Shown: one piece after another, positions 24,367 to 35,905 of the stretch
Position numbering within the stretch: position 1 is the stretch's first letter
Layout: each line of letters starts with the position of its first letter
Origin: Climacteris rufus
Lineage: Eukaryota; Chordata; Aves; Passeriformes; Climacteridae
Direction: 5' to 3'
Assembly: GCA_013398175.1 (NCBI GenBank)
Contig: VZRZ01006181.1
Location: 2,553,261-2,617,260, forward strand
DNA length: 64,000 nt
Position numbers and translations under genes: made by a program
The notes under the pieces: model-generated
What the model was told of the DNA's origin: nothing
The model's input: only the letters and a program-made list of their open reading frames with translations
Databases searched by the model: none

Positions 24367-27005
24367 CCCTAAGCAGTAATTCAGCCATATTTTTGTTTTA
24401 TTACAGATTCCAGGCAAGAAATCACATCCAGCATACTCTGTAATTGATCATGCCAAAAATAGAGATGAAACATCACAATATTTAGTCCTGTGCTTCATCA
24501 AGTCTTAGATCCAAGGGACTCTTCCAACAGCCTTTGCTGCCCCTGGTGTGGTCCTCCTCTCATTTTGATGCCAGCAGCTGTCATGGTCAAAATCTGCTAC
24601 CCAGACATGGTCGCTGGAACAAGCACTGGTTGCACTGGGAAGGAGGGATCTCTGATTTCACAGTGGGATGAAGAACCCAAATCCAGGCCTAGTTTGTTCT
24701 TTGGGGATGGCTGCAAGATGGAGGCAAAGTACCACACAGGGTGCCACCTCTGAACCAGGTACGTGTGCAGTGACAGGACGCAGGTACTTCTCTGCCCATC
24801 ACGTGTGACAAAGGTCCATCTGTGACAGAACAGGCCCAGTGCAGGCACAGCTGTGGCCTCCCACAAGCACCACCCCAATGATGGGCACTTTCTTCTAGGG
24901 AGGCAGGCAGAAGAGCCACTTCCTCTCAGTCTGCCTCCACCATGAGCAATCAACAGACACAGCTAAAGCCAAAGCTATTGATTTCATTAGACTTAATCCA
25001 GGGATGAGTTTCTCTCTGCATGCCAAGCAAGTCATTGTACATATTTAAAAGTTCCCTTTGACTAAGTCTCTCCTGTTAAGTCTCTTCACAACTCCCCATC
25101 TCCCTGAACTCCCTGGATAGGCTGTATTAACCTCTGAAGAGCCTTAGACTTGTTCCTGGAGCCCCTCCATTCGGCTTTCATCACCTTCCAGCCTCACAGA
25201 CTGCTCATGCAGAAACCCTGTTTCTGTTTACTGAGTCCCAAGATTTCTCTCCCTGAAGGCTTGCAGACACCATGGGTTCATTCACTTCCTGAAAGCCTCT
25301 TGCTGCTGGAGCCCTCAAAGCTCATATCTTAATTCAGTCCTTTTTTTCTTGGTTTTAACTTAACCTGCAGGGGACCTTCATGTGTACCTTCCGGGATTCT
25401 GAGATATCTTCCTCCATCATGAACCTCATCACAGTCTTCATTCTCATGTCTTTGTCCCCCATCACCTCTCTAAGGTTTGTTCATATTCATCAGGCTCCAT
25501 GCTAAAATCTTCTCCACGACTTGTGTTATTTACTAACTTACCCCTGCTAATAAAACTTCTGTCCTCACATAATCTAAGACAGACATGCAAGGGTCACCCT
25601 GGACACTCTCCCATTCCCAAATGTGGCTGATTTCTATAGCAACATACTTCATCCTCTACATCTGGCACCTTTAAGTCCTTTAACATCTGGACCTTCCCAG
25701 ATCCACTGTTACTTGCAGCAAAATTACCTCCCACTTTCCATCTGTCAGTCATCCCAGTTTCTCTGAAGGTCTGCTCCAGGACATACAACCATGTTCTACC
25801 AGTGCAAGATGGTGTCTAGAAGAACCAGAATGTCAGGCAGGAGAGAGCCTGATGAGATTCTCTGACAAGCTGTAAAAACCACAGGGAAAGTTTAGGAAAT
25901 CCCTGAGAAGTCCAGGAAGCTTTAAGCATCTCTCCAGTGACTCCTCCTGCCCGACTGAGCAGTCAGACATTTAACTCAGGAAAAGCACTGACCAATTCCC
26001 TTGGGATACACACCCAGGTCTCTCAGGACAGGGTGAGATGTTGGTCCAAGGGTAGCCACATGTAGAATTCACCTGCCCCTTCATCCCCATCTGCCTCTCC
26101 CAGAGGATACTATGAAATTATTTTGGCTGGATTACTTAGCGCTGCAGAAGTCTTTTCTCCTAGGTTTGCAATGGCAAACTTCATATGCACTCCCCCACCC
26201 CTCCATTTATTCCCTCCTTGGGGCCTCCAGTGCCTCTCAGGCATTGCGTGTGTCAGTGGCTGACTCTGCAGAGATGACAGGGGAGCGGACTGGATGTGAG
26301 CAAGTGTCTTCACGCAGCTCTGCATGACGTGAACCTGTTCTGCCCGTGCCTGTGCAGGCGGGCTCTCGCAAACAAAAGCCCGGGCCGGGAGCGTCCCCTC
26401 TCTGCTCCTAGAGCAGGCACACCCGCGCTCCGCTTCGCCGCCCCTCTGCCGGCAGTGCCTCTCCCATTCACATCCGTAGCCATGCCCACGGACACACTCC
26501 CTGCACACAGATCCGCTCCTTTCCTCACGGGCACACCCACTGCCTCACATGCGCTCTGCCTTTGTCTTGCTTTTCGCAGCCACAGCCGCTCCTCATCTCA
26601 GAACCACCACACCCTCTCCACCACCACCCCCCCCGCCCCAGACCTTCAGCTCCCGAGAAGAAAGGAGCTTTTCCTACCTACGAAGAAAGGTTACTACTCT
26701 TCTGAAAAATAAATTTCAATTTTTTTTTCTTTTCTGATGAACCACGGAAAAGCAGAGGCTCGGGTCGCCTTATGGTACAGACACTGTGCCTGTGGTGAGG
26801 CGGTCCAGAGCACTTTTACAGTGCAGAATAGCAGCAGATCCTTTGGTAAAGGATCGGGATCGCCGTTCATTAGGAGAATAATAAAAAAGCCCCAAATCTT
26901 CGACACTGCAGTGCAGCAAGGAGTGAGCAAAATGGGGCTTCGGAGCCCTTTTCCGCTACGAGAGAAAAATTGTGCCGGCATTGCCTCCCAAGGGCTGCGG
27001 ATGCG

Positions 27006-27019
27006 GTTGCCGTAGCAAC
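27006..27019 (+). promoter_or_regulatory. X-box motif for RFX-family factors
   Basis: GTTGCCGTAGCAAC fits the RFX consensus GTNRCC-NN-RGYAAC across both half-sites. RFX sites of this form occur in promoters of ciliary and other genes and in enhancers. A half-site lies about 30 bp downstream. Whether it is bound here is unknown. Confidence 0.6.
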
Positions 27020-27050
27020 GCTACATCTGAGTCAGAACTATTAAGGATCA

Positions 27051-27060
27051 CCATGGCAAC
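27051..27060 (-). promoter_or_regulatory. Second X-box half-site
   Basis: The minus strand reads GTTGCCATGG, one good RFX half-site followed by a poor second half. Its closeness to the full X-box suggests a small cluster, but a single half-site is common by chance. Confidence 0.35.
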
Positions 27061-27960
27061 AAGTGTCTCACTTGCCATTTCCAGCGCTCTGACTGGGTTT
27101 GGACTGGAACCATCACACCACAGGAGAGGAGCAGGGTGGGAACCACCGCCCGGCGGGCCCTGGGCAGGGGTAGCTGCTCTGAGCCCTCCGAGCCACGCTC
27201 ACTCCGGGGTACCTCCCTCCTCCATCCCGAGACCCCTGCCCCGCCATCGCCAGGTTCGATGGAGCGACAACACTGGTGCAATGGCCTCTGCACTCAAATC
27301 CGACCCTGCTGGTGTCGTGCCCCACGCCAGCCCCCAAGAGGAGGCAGGGACAGGGTTCAGGGCGGGTGCGGTGAGCTGACATTCCCTGCAAAGCCTCGGG
27401 AATACGCAGAATTTTTAACCCGTAAACTCCAGACAAAGGAGGAGACAAAGCTCCCTGCTGTCTGCCGGCTCTCACCCTCCCCTCCGCGCCGGAGCCTTCA
27501 TGCTCCTGTGAATATTGAGCGGAGACAGAAGCCCGGAGGGATTTGCATTTCACACTTGCCAGCAAATGAGCAACAGGAAGATCACACCGAGACCCCGGCA
27601 CGGTGCTATTACCAATATGTGCACTAGTCATCCACTCACTGCAGAGCCTGAAATTGCTCCTTTCTCTCCCGCTCTGTGGAGAGGGAGCAGGCGCTGGCTT
27701 TGTGGCCACAATGTCTGAAGGACACGGCCCGGGTGCTGCCCTCGAAGGGGCTGCCCAGCCCGGCCGGCGGATTGATGGCGTGGCAGAGCAGGGCTGCCGT
27801 GTGTGCCCCGCCGTGGAGCCGGGCACACGGGGACGTGCGGAGAATGGCTCTGCATTCCGCACGGCGAGGGGGTGGCACTGCCGCACGGGCTGGCGCTCCA
27901 GGCTGTGTGTGCAGCCAACACACAGAGGCACTCTGGGGATGCACGCAGAGCTTTTAGCAC

Positions 27961-30127
27961 CACCATATTTCCCTGTGGGAGGCTGGGTGAGGGGGGCACA
28001 GACTCCGGCCTGCAGATAAGGAAAGGAAGCATCCCCGAGACATTAATGAGCAGTTCTCTTCCTTACTATGTCCAAAGTGATTCTCACTGCTCTCTGGCTG
28101 TAAGACCATCTGAGATGCTGGCAACACAGTTCTGACAGAAATACATGAAAATCTCAAGTTTCTTAGTCCATGCAAGGCATTAAGCACATCTAAGTACCTG
28201 GATTTTGCCTGACCTGCTTTTCTTTCTCAGCGCTCAGTCTCTGCCTTACCTTCCACACAAACACAAACCCAAAACCTCCACACCTGACACCTTCACACCA
28301 GGGAATGCTTGTTGTAAAACGTGCTCAGTTTGGAATTGAACACCTACAAGGCAGAGAAGGCATAGTTTTACGTGACAAAGGCTGTCCGGATGTATGGGAT
28401 CTCCTTCCTACCAGTCCATTAGGCTGGTAGGAATGCCTGCACATTCCCACATCCCTTCAGCCTGTGTTAATGACAGATGTCGATTGATAAAGTCTGCTGG
28501 AGATCAACCTGTATCCTGAAGAAACCATCCAATCCATATGTGTCAGAGCCAGATGTGCCAGTGAGTCCCTATCAACAGTGCCAGGTCATCTTTCACTCTG
28601 TTCTGAGCCAGGGGGACAGGCACAGCACAGGATGTGGAATGCTGCTTCTCACAGGACCAGGTTTTGTGATCCTGGCACTCCTGGTGTCACATTTTTCCCA
28701 TGTCTTACACAGCCCTGGCTGATTCAATGATCTCTCTTCTGTTACTAGAAAAGAGCAGCAATACTATCCCCTTTTCCCCCTCCTATGTATCATCCTACAT
28801 ATCCGAGTTCCAGTGTTTCACCCTGCCAGTTGCTGTGGCACACCATTGTCCCCTAAGAGGCCCAGACACACCTGCTCCACTAGGAAGGTTGTTTTTTGGG
28901 GCTTTTTTTAGATGTTGTGAAAACATTATGTTTCAGGAAAAAGGAGGCGGAGTGAGGTGCTTGTTGCTCCCTGTTTGTCACTACTGAACCTGCCTTTACC
29001 TTTGAGCTCTTTCAAGCCCAGTTGTAAGGCAGCTCCCTGCTGGCAGCCCTCTTGCCTGGAGCTATTGCAATTTCAGTGAGCTGTCTTTTGAGATATTTTC
29101 CTACTGTGGTAACTAAATTAACAGGACACTGGCAAAGCCATACCTGCTGTAGATCACAGCACTGGTTGGAAGAATCAGTAGCAAACACTCTCCTGCAAAG
29201 AGGAAGTCTCCTCTTCCACTTGGGACTTTGAAAATGGGTGAGCAGGGAGCAGTTGAACTCACAGCTGGCATCTGAAATTAATATGAAGCAGATCTTTAAG
29301 GTCCTTGAATGACTGCTGCCTGCTTTAGTCAAAACAAGATATAGGAAGAAGCCAGGTGGGAGTGGGGGTAACCAAAGCACCAGAGGATTCCCATCTTCAA
29401 CACCATTTGTCTGCAGGTTTCTTCAGTGCTACAGGCCAAACCAAGCTGAGTGGAAGTTGCCAACTGCTGTTCCCTGAAATAATGGGAGATTACTTCTGAA
29501 AAAGAAATGCCATTGTAAAGCTTGCCCCTCTCTCCTGTCTCCAAAAAGATGTTAAGCTCCTGTTTATTTGTAGTTTCTGATTTTTTGTAAACTTTTTTTG
29601 TGACAGTTATTTCTTTCTCTCTTATGAGAAGAGGAGAAGTAGAGAAGAGTCCTGATGAAAAGGTAATGTAATGCCCTGTTCTTGCCCCCAGCAGCAGTGC
29701 CAGGGAGTGAGCAGGGAACTGTCCCATCCCTTCTGTTTCTGTGATCATCCTGGCAGGGCTCTAGGCTTGGATTAGGAGTTTACAATCCTACCCCATCCAG
29801 CTTTTTCACTCATTTTTCATTCATTTTGTCATTAATAGATGGTGTGCACACCACTAGCAGTTAAGCTGACGAGTTCCAGATATGTGAAAATACTTAGGTT
29901 TAGTTCTGTTTTAAAAAAAGCCAACACCAAAATCTCTGCCTCAAAAAGCCAAGGGAAAAAAATAAAGCCTTATGATGAGATTTTTCTAAGTAAATAGGTC
30001 AGCAGATTTAACAAATGGATCTGAGGTTCCTAAGCCACTTCAGGAAATTTTATTTCTTAACAAATCACTTTTCCTTCAGCAGGGCAGAGGTGAAAGATGC
30101 TTTCAGAGTAAGGACTATTTTTCATTA
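27961..30127. other. Intergenic sequence, no gene recognised
   Basis: No exon or transposon is recognised. The stretch contains the hairpin at 28405-28433 and a 14-bp palindrome, TGGTGTGCACACCA, at 29840-29853. Confidence 0.45.
28405..28433. repeat. Perfect inverted repeat (10-bp arms, 9-nt loop)
   Basis: TTCCTACCAG at 28405-28414 pairs exactly with CTGGTAGGAA at 28424-28433, with loop TCCATTAGG. Flanking bases do not extend the stem. Function unknown. Confidence 0.85.
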
Positions 30128-30132
30128 AACAG

Positions 30133-31769
30133 TGTGGGTGAGTTGACCTTGGCTGAACACCAGATGCCCACCAAAGCTCTCTGTCACTCCCCTCCTCAGC
30201 TGGACAGGGGGAGAAAAATACACCCAAAGGCTCATGGGTCGAGATAAGGACAGGGAGAGGTCACTTACTAATTACTGTCACAGGCAAAACAGACCCACCT
30301 CGGGGAAAATTAATTTAATTTATTACCAAACAAATCAGAATAGGAAATGGGAAATAAAATAGAGCCTTAAAACACCTTAAGTTCACTTCCATTTTTTTTC
30401 TGTATCCTCCTCACAGTGATGCAATTGGTTCATCACCCATTGTCTCTGCTGCTCCTTCCTCCTCAGGGGGAGGACTCCTCACACTTTCACCCTCCAACTG
30501 TGGAAGGCTGAAGTTCTTAATGAACTGGCCCAGCATGGGTCCCTTCCAAAAGAGTGCAGTCCATCAGGAACAGGCTGCTCCACTGCAGGTTCCCCATGGG
30601 GTCACAAGTCCTGCCAGCAAACCTGCTCCAGCTTGGGCTCCTCTCTCCATGGGGCTCCTGGTCCTGTGTACTGGTTTGGAAACAAACCAGTGGACGGATT
30701 AACCCCACAGGAATATATTGAGAGATTCCAAGTCAGAACTACAATTTAATAGGAGAAAATTAAAAGCAATAATACAGAGAAACACCAGACTGAACTGACA
30801 AGGCAGCAATACAACCTGGTAACCTGTTTAGTCAGGGTAGTAATGGCCGTCCTAATAACATAGTGGCTGCAGTTCTGCTGGAGTGATAGATGTCATCTTG
30901 GTTGAACTGGAAGAAATCCCAGCTACCTCTGGGGTTCTGATGGTTGTGGAGCTCCTCTTCTTTGGAGGCCAGTGGAGATGAGTGGAGATCCGTGGAGATT
31001 CATGGAGGTCTGGAGATCCAGAGATCTGTGTCTTGTGTGGCTTCTCCTACCCTTTTTATTTGGGTAGAATGTTCTTGTTCCTTCTTTTTGGGGCAGAGCA
31101 TATCACAATGGGATATCATTCATTGGTCGAGGATGATCAATCTTTTCCTTTGAAGGTGTTATCAGGGCTAACCCCTTCACCTGCCCCTTATCCTATCTAA
31201 TGCCCATTCTGGAGGATGTAGTCAGCTGTGTGAACGACCCATTGTTAATGAGTCATAAATAGTGAAGGAGATGGTAATAGAACACATTCCTATGGTTACA
31301 ACCCAGGACATCCTGCCAGGAACCTGCTCCAGCCATTGGCTTCCCAGGGGTCACAGCCTCCTCAGGGCATCCAACTGCTCCACTGTGGGTTCCTCCAGGG
31401 GCTGCAGGTCAATATCTGGTCCACCATGGATGTCCATGGGCTACAGGGGTATCTCTGTTCTGGCACCTAGAGCACCACCTCCCCCATCTCCTTTATTTAT
31501 TCTGTTGCCTGCAGAGTTATTTCTCTCCCATATTGTCACTCCTCTTTCCTGGCTGCTGTTGCACAGCAATTTCTTCCCCCTCTTAAATATGTTATCCCAG
31601 AGGCACTACCACCATCACTGATGAGTTCAACCTTGACTACTGGCAGGTCCATCACGGTGCTGTCTGGCTTTGGCTCTATCAGACACAGAGGAAGCTTCTA
31701 GCACCTTCTCACAGAAGCCACTCCTGTAGCTCCCCCACTACCAAAGCCTTGCCACACAAACCCAATACA
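30133..31769 (-). mobile_element. Solo LTR, interrupted by a second LTR
   Basis: The outer element starts TGTGGGTGAGTTGACC and ends CCCAATACA, with an identical 5-bp duplication AACAG on each side (30128-30132 and 31770-31774). It is split by the insertion at 30667-31310; the remaining parts (30133-30666 and 31316-31769) sum to 988 bp. The minus strand starts TGTATTGGGTTTGTGTGGC, a 5' end I recognise from a common avian LTR, and AATAAA (rc of 30319-30324) lies near its 3' end. A 5-bp duplication suits class III (ERVL-like) or related elements. No retroviral genes are attached. Confidence 0.88.
30667..31310 (-). mobile_element. Solo LTR nested inside an older LTR
   Basis: The 644-bp element has TG...CA termini (TGTACTGG to CAGGACA) and a perfect 5-bp duplication TCCTG (30662-30666 and 31311-31315) made of host-LTR sequence, so it inserted after the outer LTR. 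On the minus strand a TATA-like AAATAAAAAGG (rc of 31051-31061) precedes ATTAAA (rc of 30745-30750), setting its orientation. A small inverted repeat, ACTGGTTT with AAACCAGT, sits at its left end, and GGAGAT units recur at about 30970-31017. No internal genes remain. Confidence 0.9.
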
Positions 31770-31774
31770 AACAG

Positions 31775-33239
31775 TTACTTGCATTACCATTAGTTCTGAG
31801 AGTGAACACACCTATTTAGTTGATTCAAGGCCATTCACAATTCACTTTTTGTCTGAGCTTTCATTTCAGGTAATCTTTTCACTGACAGTTCTGTGTCCAG
31901 CAGTAACACAAAAACCTATTCACATCATTCTCTAAAGAGCAGTGCACACGTGCTGACGTAACAGACCTATAAAACATCATCTTCTGCCATTTTAATATGA
32001 GAAAGAAAAGGCCAAGCTCTACTCAAAGTGTCAAATCATTTCCTGGCAGATTTAAGGTCAAGCAGCAGGCCTCTTCCACTCTTCAGACAAAAAGAAGAAA
32101 TCAGGGTCAAACAGGAACTAAGTGTAGCCCCTCAGCTGCTCCCCTGCTGCAGGTGGCTGTGGCCAGAAGCACGGCCCAGAGCGTGTGATGGGGCAGAGCA
32201 GCTTTGTGTAGACATTTGCAATATTGATACAAATATGTGGCAAATTATCCTCCTCTAATGACAGAATGAGGCTACTCTTACTTATGAGTCACCTGTTTTT
32301 TCTTATATATATCCCCATGTGTTTGTTTTCTTGTATTAGAGGAATAACAGCATACCCGCTGGCCAGAAATCGAAGTGCCTCAAAATAGCACTGAGAGGGG
32401 TCTGGCTCGCTCAGAGCCTGCTGCTCCTTCAGTTGTTCCCAGATACTTCTGCTGAGCCGGAAAACATTGGGCAGTGTCTATGGGTATGGAAAAGCAGTGC
32501 AGTTGTCTCCCGGCAATTTTGGTAGCAGGATCCAGCCTGCAACAGCACAGCGGGCTGGGGGCAGCGGGCATGGCACTTCATCTTTCCTGCTTTCAGCTGC
32601 TTCATCCCAAAAATGCTTGCCTTGCTCAGCTCCCAAGGAGAAATTAAATACCACAGGGACCAGCTGGCATTCTCCCACTCCTCCATGGACACAGGCACTA
32701 GGCAAGCAATTTATTTCATGTGCCCACGCCAGGACTGAAGGAGGCTGCACAGAGGCTCTGTGCCATGGCTTGTACCCTCCACGTCCTTGAAGCTCGTCTT
32801 ACCTTCAACTCCTGTTCATCCCAGGACGACTTTATAGGCACACAGAACAACAAGACCAAGCCAGCTGCATAGACCCGACCCAGGTCTGTCCAATTCTCTC
32901 TTCAGTCCTAGCTCAGTCCTATGGAAAACTCCAACACAGGGATGCTCCTGCCCTCTGCTCAGACTCCTGGGAGGCTGTTGTCGGCTCCAGGATTCCCATG
33001 TACAGAGATCCCTGCACACTGGTTTCTCTAAATGGACCCTGGGACTACAATGACAGTCCTGAGTTTCAGAATTTTTTCTATGAAAGAAAAGAGAGGGTCA
33101 AAAAAAAGTCCTGACCGGTGGATATTTTTTGCTGCTGTGGCTGAGTCCTTGTTAAGTATTGACTAAGTCAAGCAAGCTGGAGGATTTTCAAAGGATTTTC
33201 CATTCAAATCAGTACACAAAAGCTTTATTACCAGTCCCA
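31775..33239. other. Intergenic sequence, no gene recognised
   Basis: No exon, RNA gene or transposon is recognised. Open frames are short and overlap on both strands. Confidence 0.45.
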
Positions 33240-33375
33240 GTGCTGGAAAATCATGTCAGGCCCTATCAAAATCATGACAGTGGCTTAAATCATGAGTTTA
33301 AAAATAGATGTGTTAGCTTATTATTATTTGCTTTACGGTTTCTGAATCATTAGGTTAAATTGACATCAAGTTTTT
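33240..33375. repeat. Possible old repeat with spaced AAATCATG units
   Basis: Three copies of an (A)AAATCATG motif occur at about 33247, 33268 and 33287, followed by an AT-rich block with TTATTTGC. I associate this pattern with an old repeat seen in turtles and crocodilians, but I cannot name it and the match is weak. Confidence 0.35.
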
Positions 33376-33861
33376 TGTGTTCTTCCATGTCTAAGGCTCG
33401 AAAAACTCACTCTAAAAATATTAATAAACCCCCTGAGATCTTCAAATAGTCACAATCCTCTAGAATATGAATCTTCGGCAAAAAAAAAAGGCAACATACA
33501 TTGTCATAAGAACCCTGCTAAAGCCATGAGGACTGCCAACTTCTTTCTTCTCCTTAAGGGTTTAAAACATATGTTTTATCTGCTCATGTCTGACAGCAAA
33601 AAATACAATGCTGTGACAAAGCAGCACAAAGGCCAGGTTTACTTTTAGGAGAAAGTAACGCTTCCAATTATTTAGGTGTTGGCAGACATCCCAAAGATGC
33701 TGTGGGTAGCCCTGCTATCAACAAATCTCCAAGCTACCATATTGTTTGCACACTGCTTAGGATCCCTCTTTTTAGTAGACTCATTGGATCATGACCTGAA
33801 GTGCCTATACTGGTACTGGGTGAGCTGTGCCCAGACTCAGAAGCAGCACAGCCCCTCCTAA
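33376..33861. other. Intergenic sequence, nothing recognised
   Basis: No gene or clear repeat, apart from a short A-run near 33481-33489. Confidence 0.45.
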
Positions 33862-34042
33862 TAGAAACATGGAACGGTTTAGGTTGGAAAAGACTTTAAA
33901 GATCATCTAGTTCCTACCTCCCTGCCATGGGCAGGGATGTTGCCATGGGCAACATTGCTTCTCTGCTGTGGGAAGGGACACTTCCGACTAAACCAGGTCA
34001 CTCCAAGCCCCTCACTGCCCAAGCAATGTCCAGGGATGCTGC
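33862..34042 (-). mobile_element. CR1 LINE 3'-end fragment with an internal extra segment
   Basis: The plus direction shows the reversed CR1 3' end: TTTAGGTTGGAAAAGACTTT, AAAGATCATCTAGTTCC, then CCCTGCCATGGGCAGGGA. The usual next block (ACACTTCC..ACTAAACCAGG) resumes only after about 40 extra bases (about 33937-33976). The extra segment contains a 19-bp palindrome. The copy is severely 5' truncated, as is usual for CR1, and has no coding part. Confidence 0.85.
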
Positions 34043-35835
34043 CTTGCCAGCAGCAGCCAAGCACCCTCCTTTATGGCCCTCCCAGCAGGAGCCAACACAG
34101 CAGCACAGTTTTAAGGCATCAGATCAGCATTTAATCAGAACAAGGGGCACTCGCTTCTACTCTCCATCACTCCTTATGGCCTCGAGCCACTCACACATGA
34201 CTTTCTTACACTCAACCCTGAAAAACATCCTGGCCTGTCAGACTAAACAAAAGTCCCACAAAGAAACACCGTAGTAGCAGGGAAGGAAGGGAAGGAGGCT
34301 GTGGCTGATGACAGAAAGGAGGCACAGAGACACATGGACCGTGGACTTTGTGAGTCTGTCTGTAGCAGTTCTGGATGTAAAGCCCAGAGGGCTGAGTAAG
34401 GCTCAGGTAAGCCACCAGCTGTGTCAGCAAAGCAAAAACAGTAACAGTGGTGGATGCTTCAAAAGGAAAGAGAGAAAGCAGATTTCAATTGCTGTCAGAC
34501 ACTGGGCTCTGTTTCTCATGTGGCCATGGACACCCAAGCAGACATTGTAAACCCTGGATACATGGATGGATGTTGGCTGGCTGGTGTCTTACGTCTGTCC
34601 CATTCCTGGGGGACTGAAGCCCTTCAGCATAAATTGGGATTTCAGCTCTTACCTCCTACTGGATTGTAGTTGGGTCACCCCGTCCTTTGGCTATGCTGCC
34701 TCTTCCAGGCTGGATGTATCCCATTCAGAGTCCCTCAGGCAGCAGTCTCCCTGCCCCCCATCCTGCCTGACAGAGCATCCCTGAGGAAGGATGGCCTGGT
34801 GTTTTCTGTAGCAGCGGTGCTGTCCCCAGCAGATGTCATGCTCACACCTCAGTCTTGAGGGGACATTTCAGGGCTGGAGCTGAACAACCAGGCTCACAGT
34901 TAAGCCATGATCACCCAACTTTCCTGCAAAGAGTGGAAACACTAGCATGTCCAGATGAGCTAGGCACTTGCTGCTCCTTCGTGCCAGCTAACACTGATGC
35001 TCAGGTGCTCCTCTACGTTAAAGACAGCCCTTTTAGCTATTTAAAACAGAAGAGAGTCAGGTTACCTTTCAAACGTAGGTCCTCTGATCTGAGCTAAATC
35101 ATGCACCCTTTGCTGGCTACCTGGGGCTTGCATGGGCAGAGATCAGAGGTCTGTCACCAGGTTTGGTAAATGCGGGTGGAGCAGGCAAGTGAGGAGACTC
35201 CAACGGGTGCTGACAGCTGGTGCAGCTAAAGGGAGGGCCCTGGGGAGCTGAGAGATCCGAGAAGGGCTCAGACGAGCTGCTAGGGGATGCAAGCACTGGA
35301 AAATCAGAAATGCTGAGAGAGCCAGCTGGGGGAGGTTAATAAAGCCTGCCTGTCAGGGGAACTATCTGACAGGCAGACAGCCAGAGGAGGGAAAAAAAAC
35401 AGCTCACTCGAGTCCACAGACCCATAACTGGGTTATGGAGCTATGTAATCCACTTAAGCTCTAAAACTGTCCTGCCTCCCTCCCCCAACCTTTACTCTCC
35501 TCTCCTGTACCTCTAATATTCAGAAATGTTTCCTCGAAGCTTTGCAGGAAGTCTTGACAGTGGTTCAATTTGATTAGCGCTAGCAGCGGAGTTTTCCCAG
35601 AGGATGGCGGGAAGTGCAGCGATACATACCCCTGAGAAACCTGCAGGGTATTGACGAGCTCCCACCCTGTCTGCAGCACAGGAGAGACCTGCTCTGCAAG
35701 AGGGGCATGCACACCAGCACAGAGACAAGGGTGGGGTTTTTTTTAACCTGCATTAGGAAATATATGTGGACACTTAATGCAGTTTATTCAAAACCAGCTG
35801 TCTTCTCCATTACATGTCATTTACCCTGAGAGAGA
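34043..35835. other. Intergenic sequence, no gene recognised
   Basis: No exon or transposon is recognised. The hairpin at 35346-35376 is the one notable structure. Confidence 0.45.
35346..35376. repeat. Perfect inverted repeat (11-bp arms, 9-nt loop)
   Basis: CTGCCTGTCAG at 35346-35356 pairs exactly with CTGACAGGCAG at 35366-35376. The arms contain CTGTCA/TGACAG cores like TALE homeodomain (MEIS/TGIF) sites on both strands. This could be a paired binding site, but it is only sequence resemblance. Confidence 0.85.
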
Positions 35836-35905
35836 TTAGAGAAGCACAAGACGCAAAAGGCCTCTTAGATCATCTAGCCCATCACCCCACAAATGAAGAA
35901 TTAAT
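35836..35905 (-). mobile_element. Possible old CR1 3' end
   Basis: The plus strand has AGGCCTCTTAGATCATCTAG followed by CCCATC, like the reversed terminal part of an old CR1. Only about 70 bp can be followed. Confidence 0.42.

Larger units (their letters stand above)
18436..26319. other. Long intergenic stretch, no gene recognised
   Basis: No exon, tRNA, LTR or young CR1 is recognised in almost 8 kb. A decayed old repeat may lie at 23330-23450 and an A-rich simple repeat at 24317-24366. The rest appears unique. Open frames of up to 195 codons (21261-21848, minus) overlap frames on the other strand and have no domain. Confidence 0.45.
26320..27960. other. CpG-rich patch, possible promoter or enhancer
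   Basis: CpG dinucleotides are visibly dense in two parts, about 26325-26590 and 26940-27960, against a CpG-poor background. The central part holds the X-box at 27006-27019. A pyrimidine tract ending in TTTTCGCAG (about 26568-26580) resembles a splice acceptor, but no matching exon is evident. The 272-codon minus-strand frame at 27113-27931 and several overlapping frames are best explained by stop-poor GC-rich sequence. The patch could be the first exon or promoter of an unannotated transcript, a distal enhancer or an orphan CpG island. CpG density was judged by eye. Confidence 0.55.

Noticed and set aside
26696..26737. Polyadenylation signal (AAATAAATTT) after the CpG-rich segment as a gene end
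   Set aside because: No upstream coding exon is recognised and AATAAA is frequent in AT-rich sequence.
27113..27931. 272-codon open frame on the minus strand, the longest in the window
   Set aside because: It lies in CpG-rich sequence where several frames on both strands are open at once. The translation is rich in Arg, Pro, Ser and Gly, has no recognisable domain, and lacks splice or codon support.
33937..33955. Functional RFX site in the CR1 palindrome
   Set aside because: The spacing between half-sites is 3 rather than the usual 2 or fewer, and the sequence lies in a decayed CR1 end, so resemblance alone is weak.
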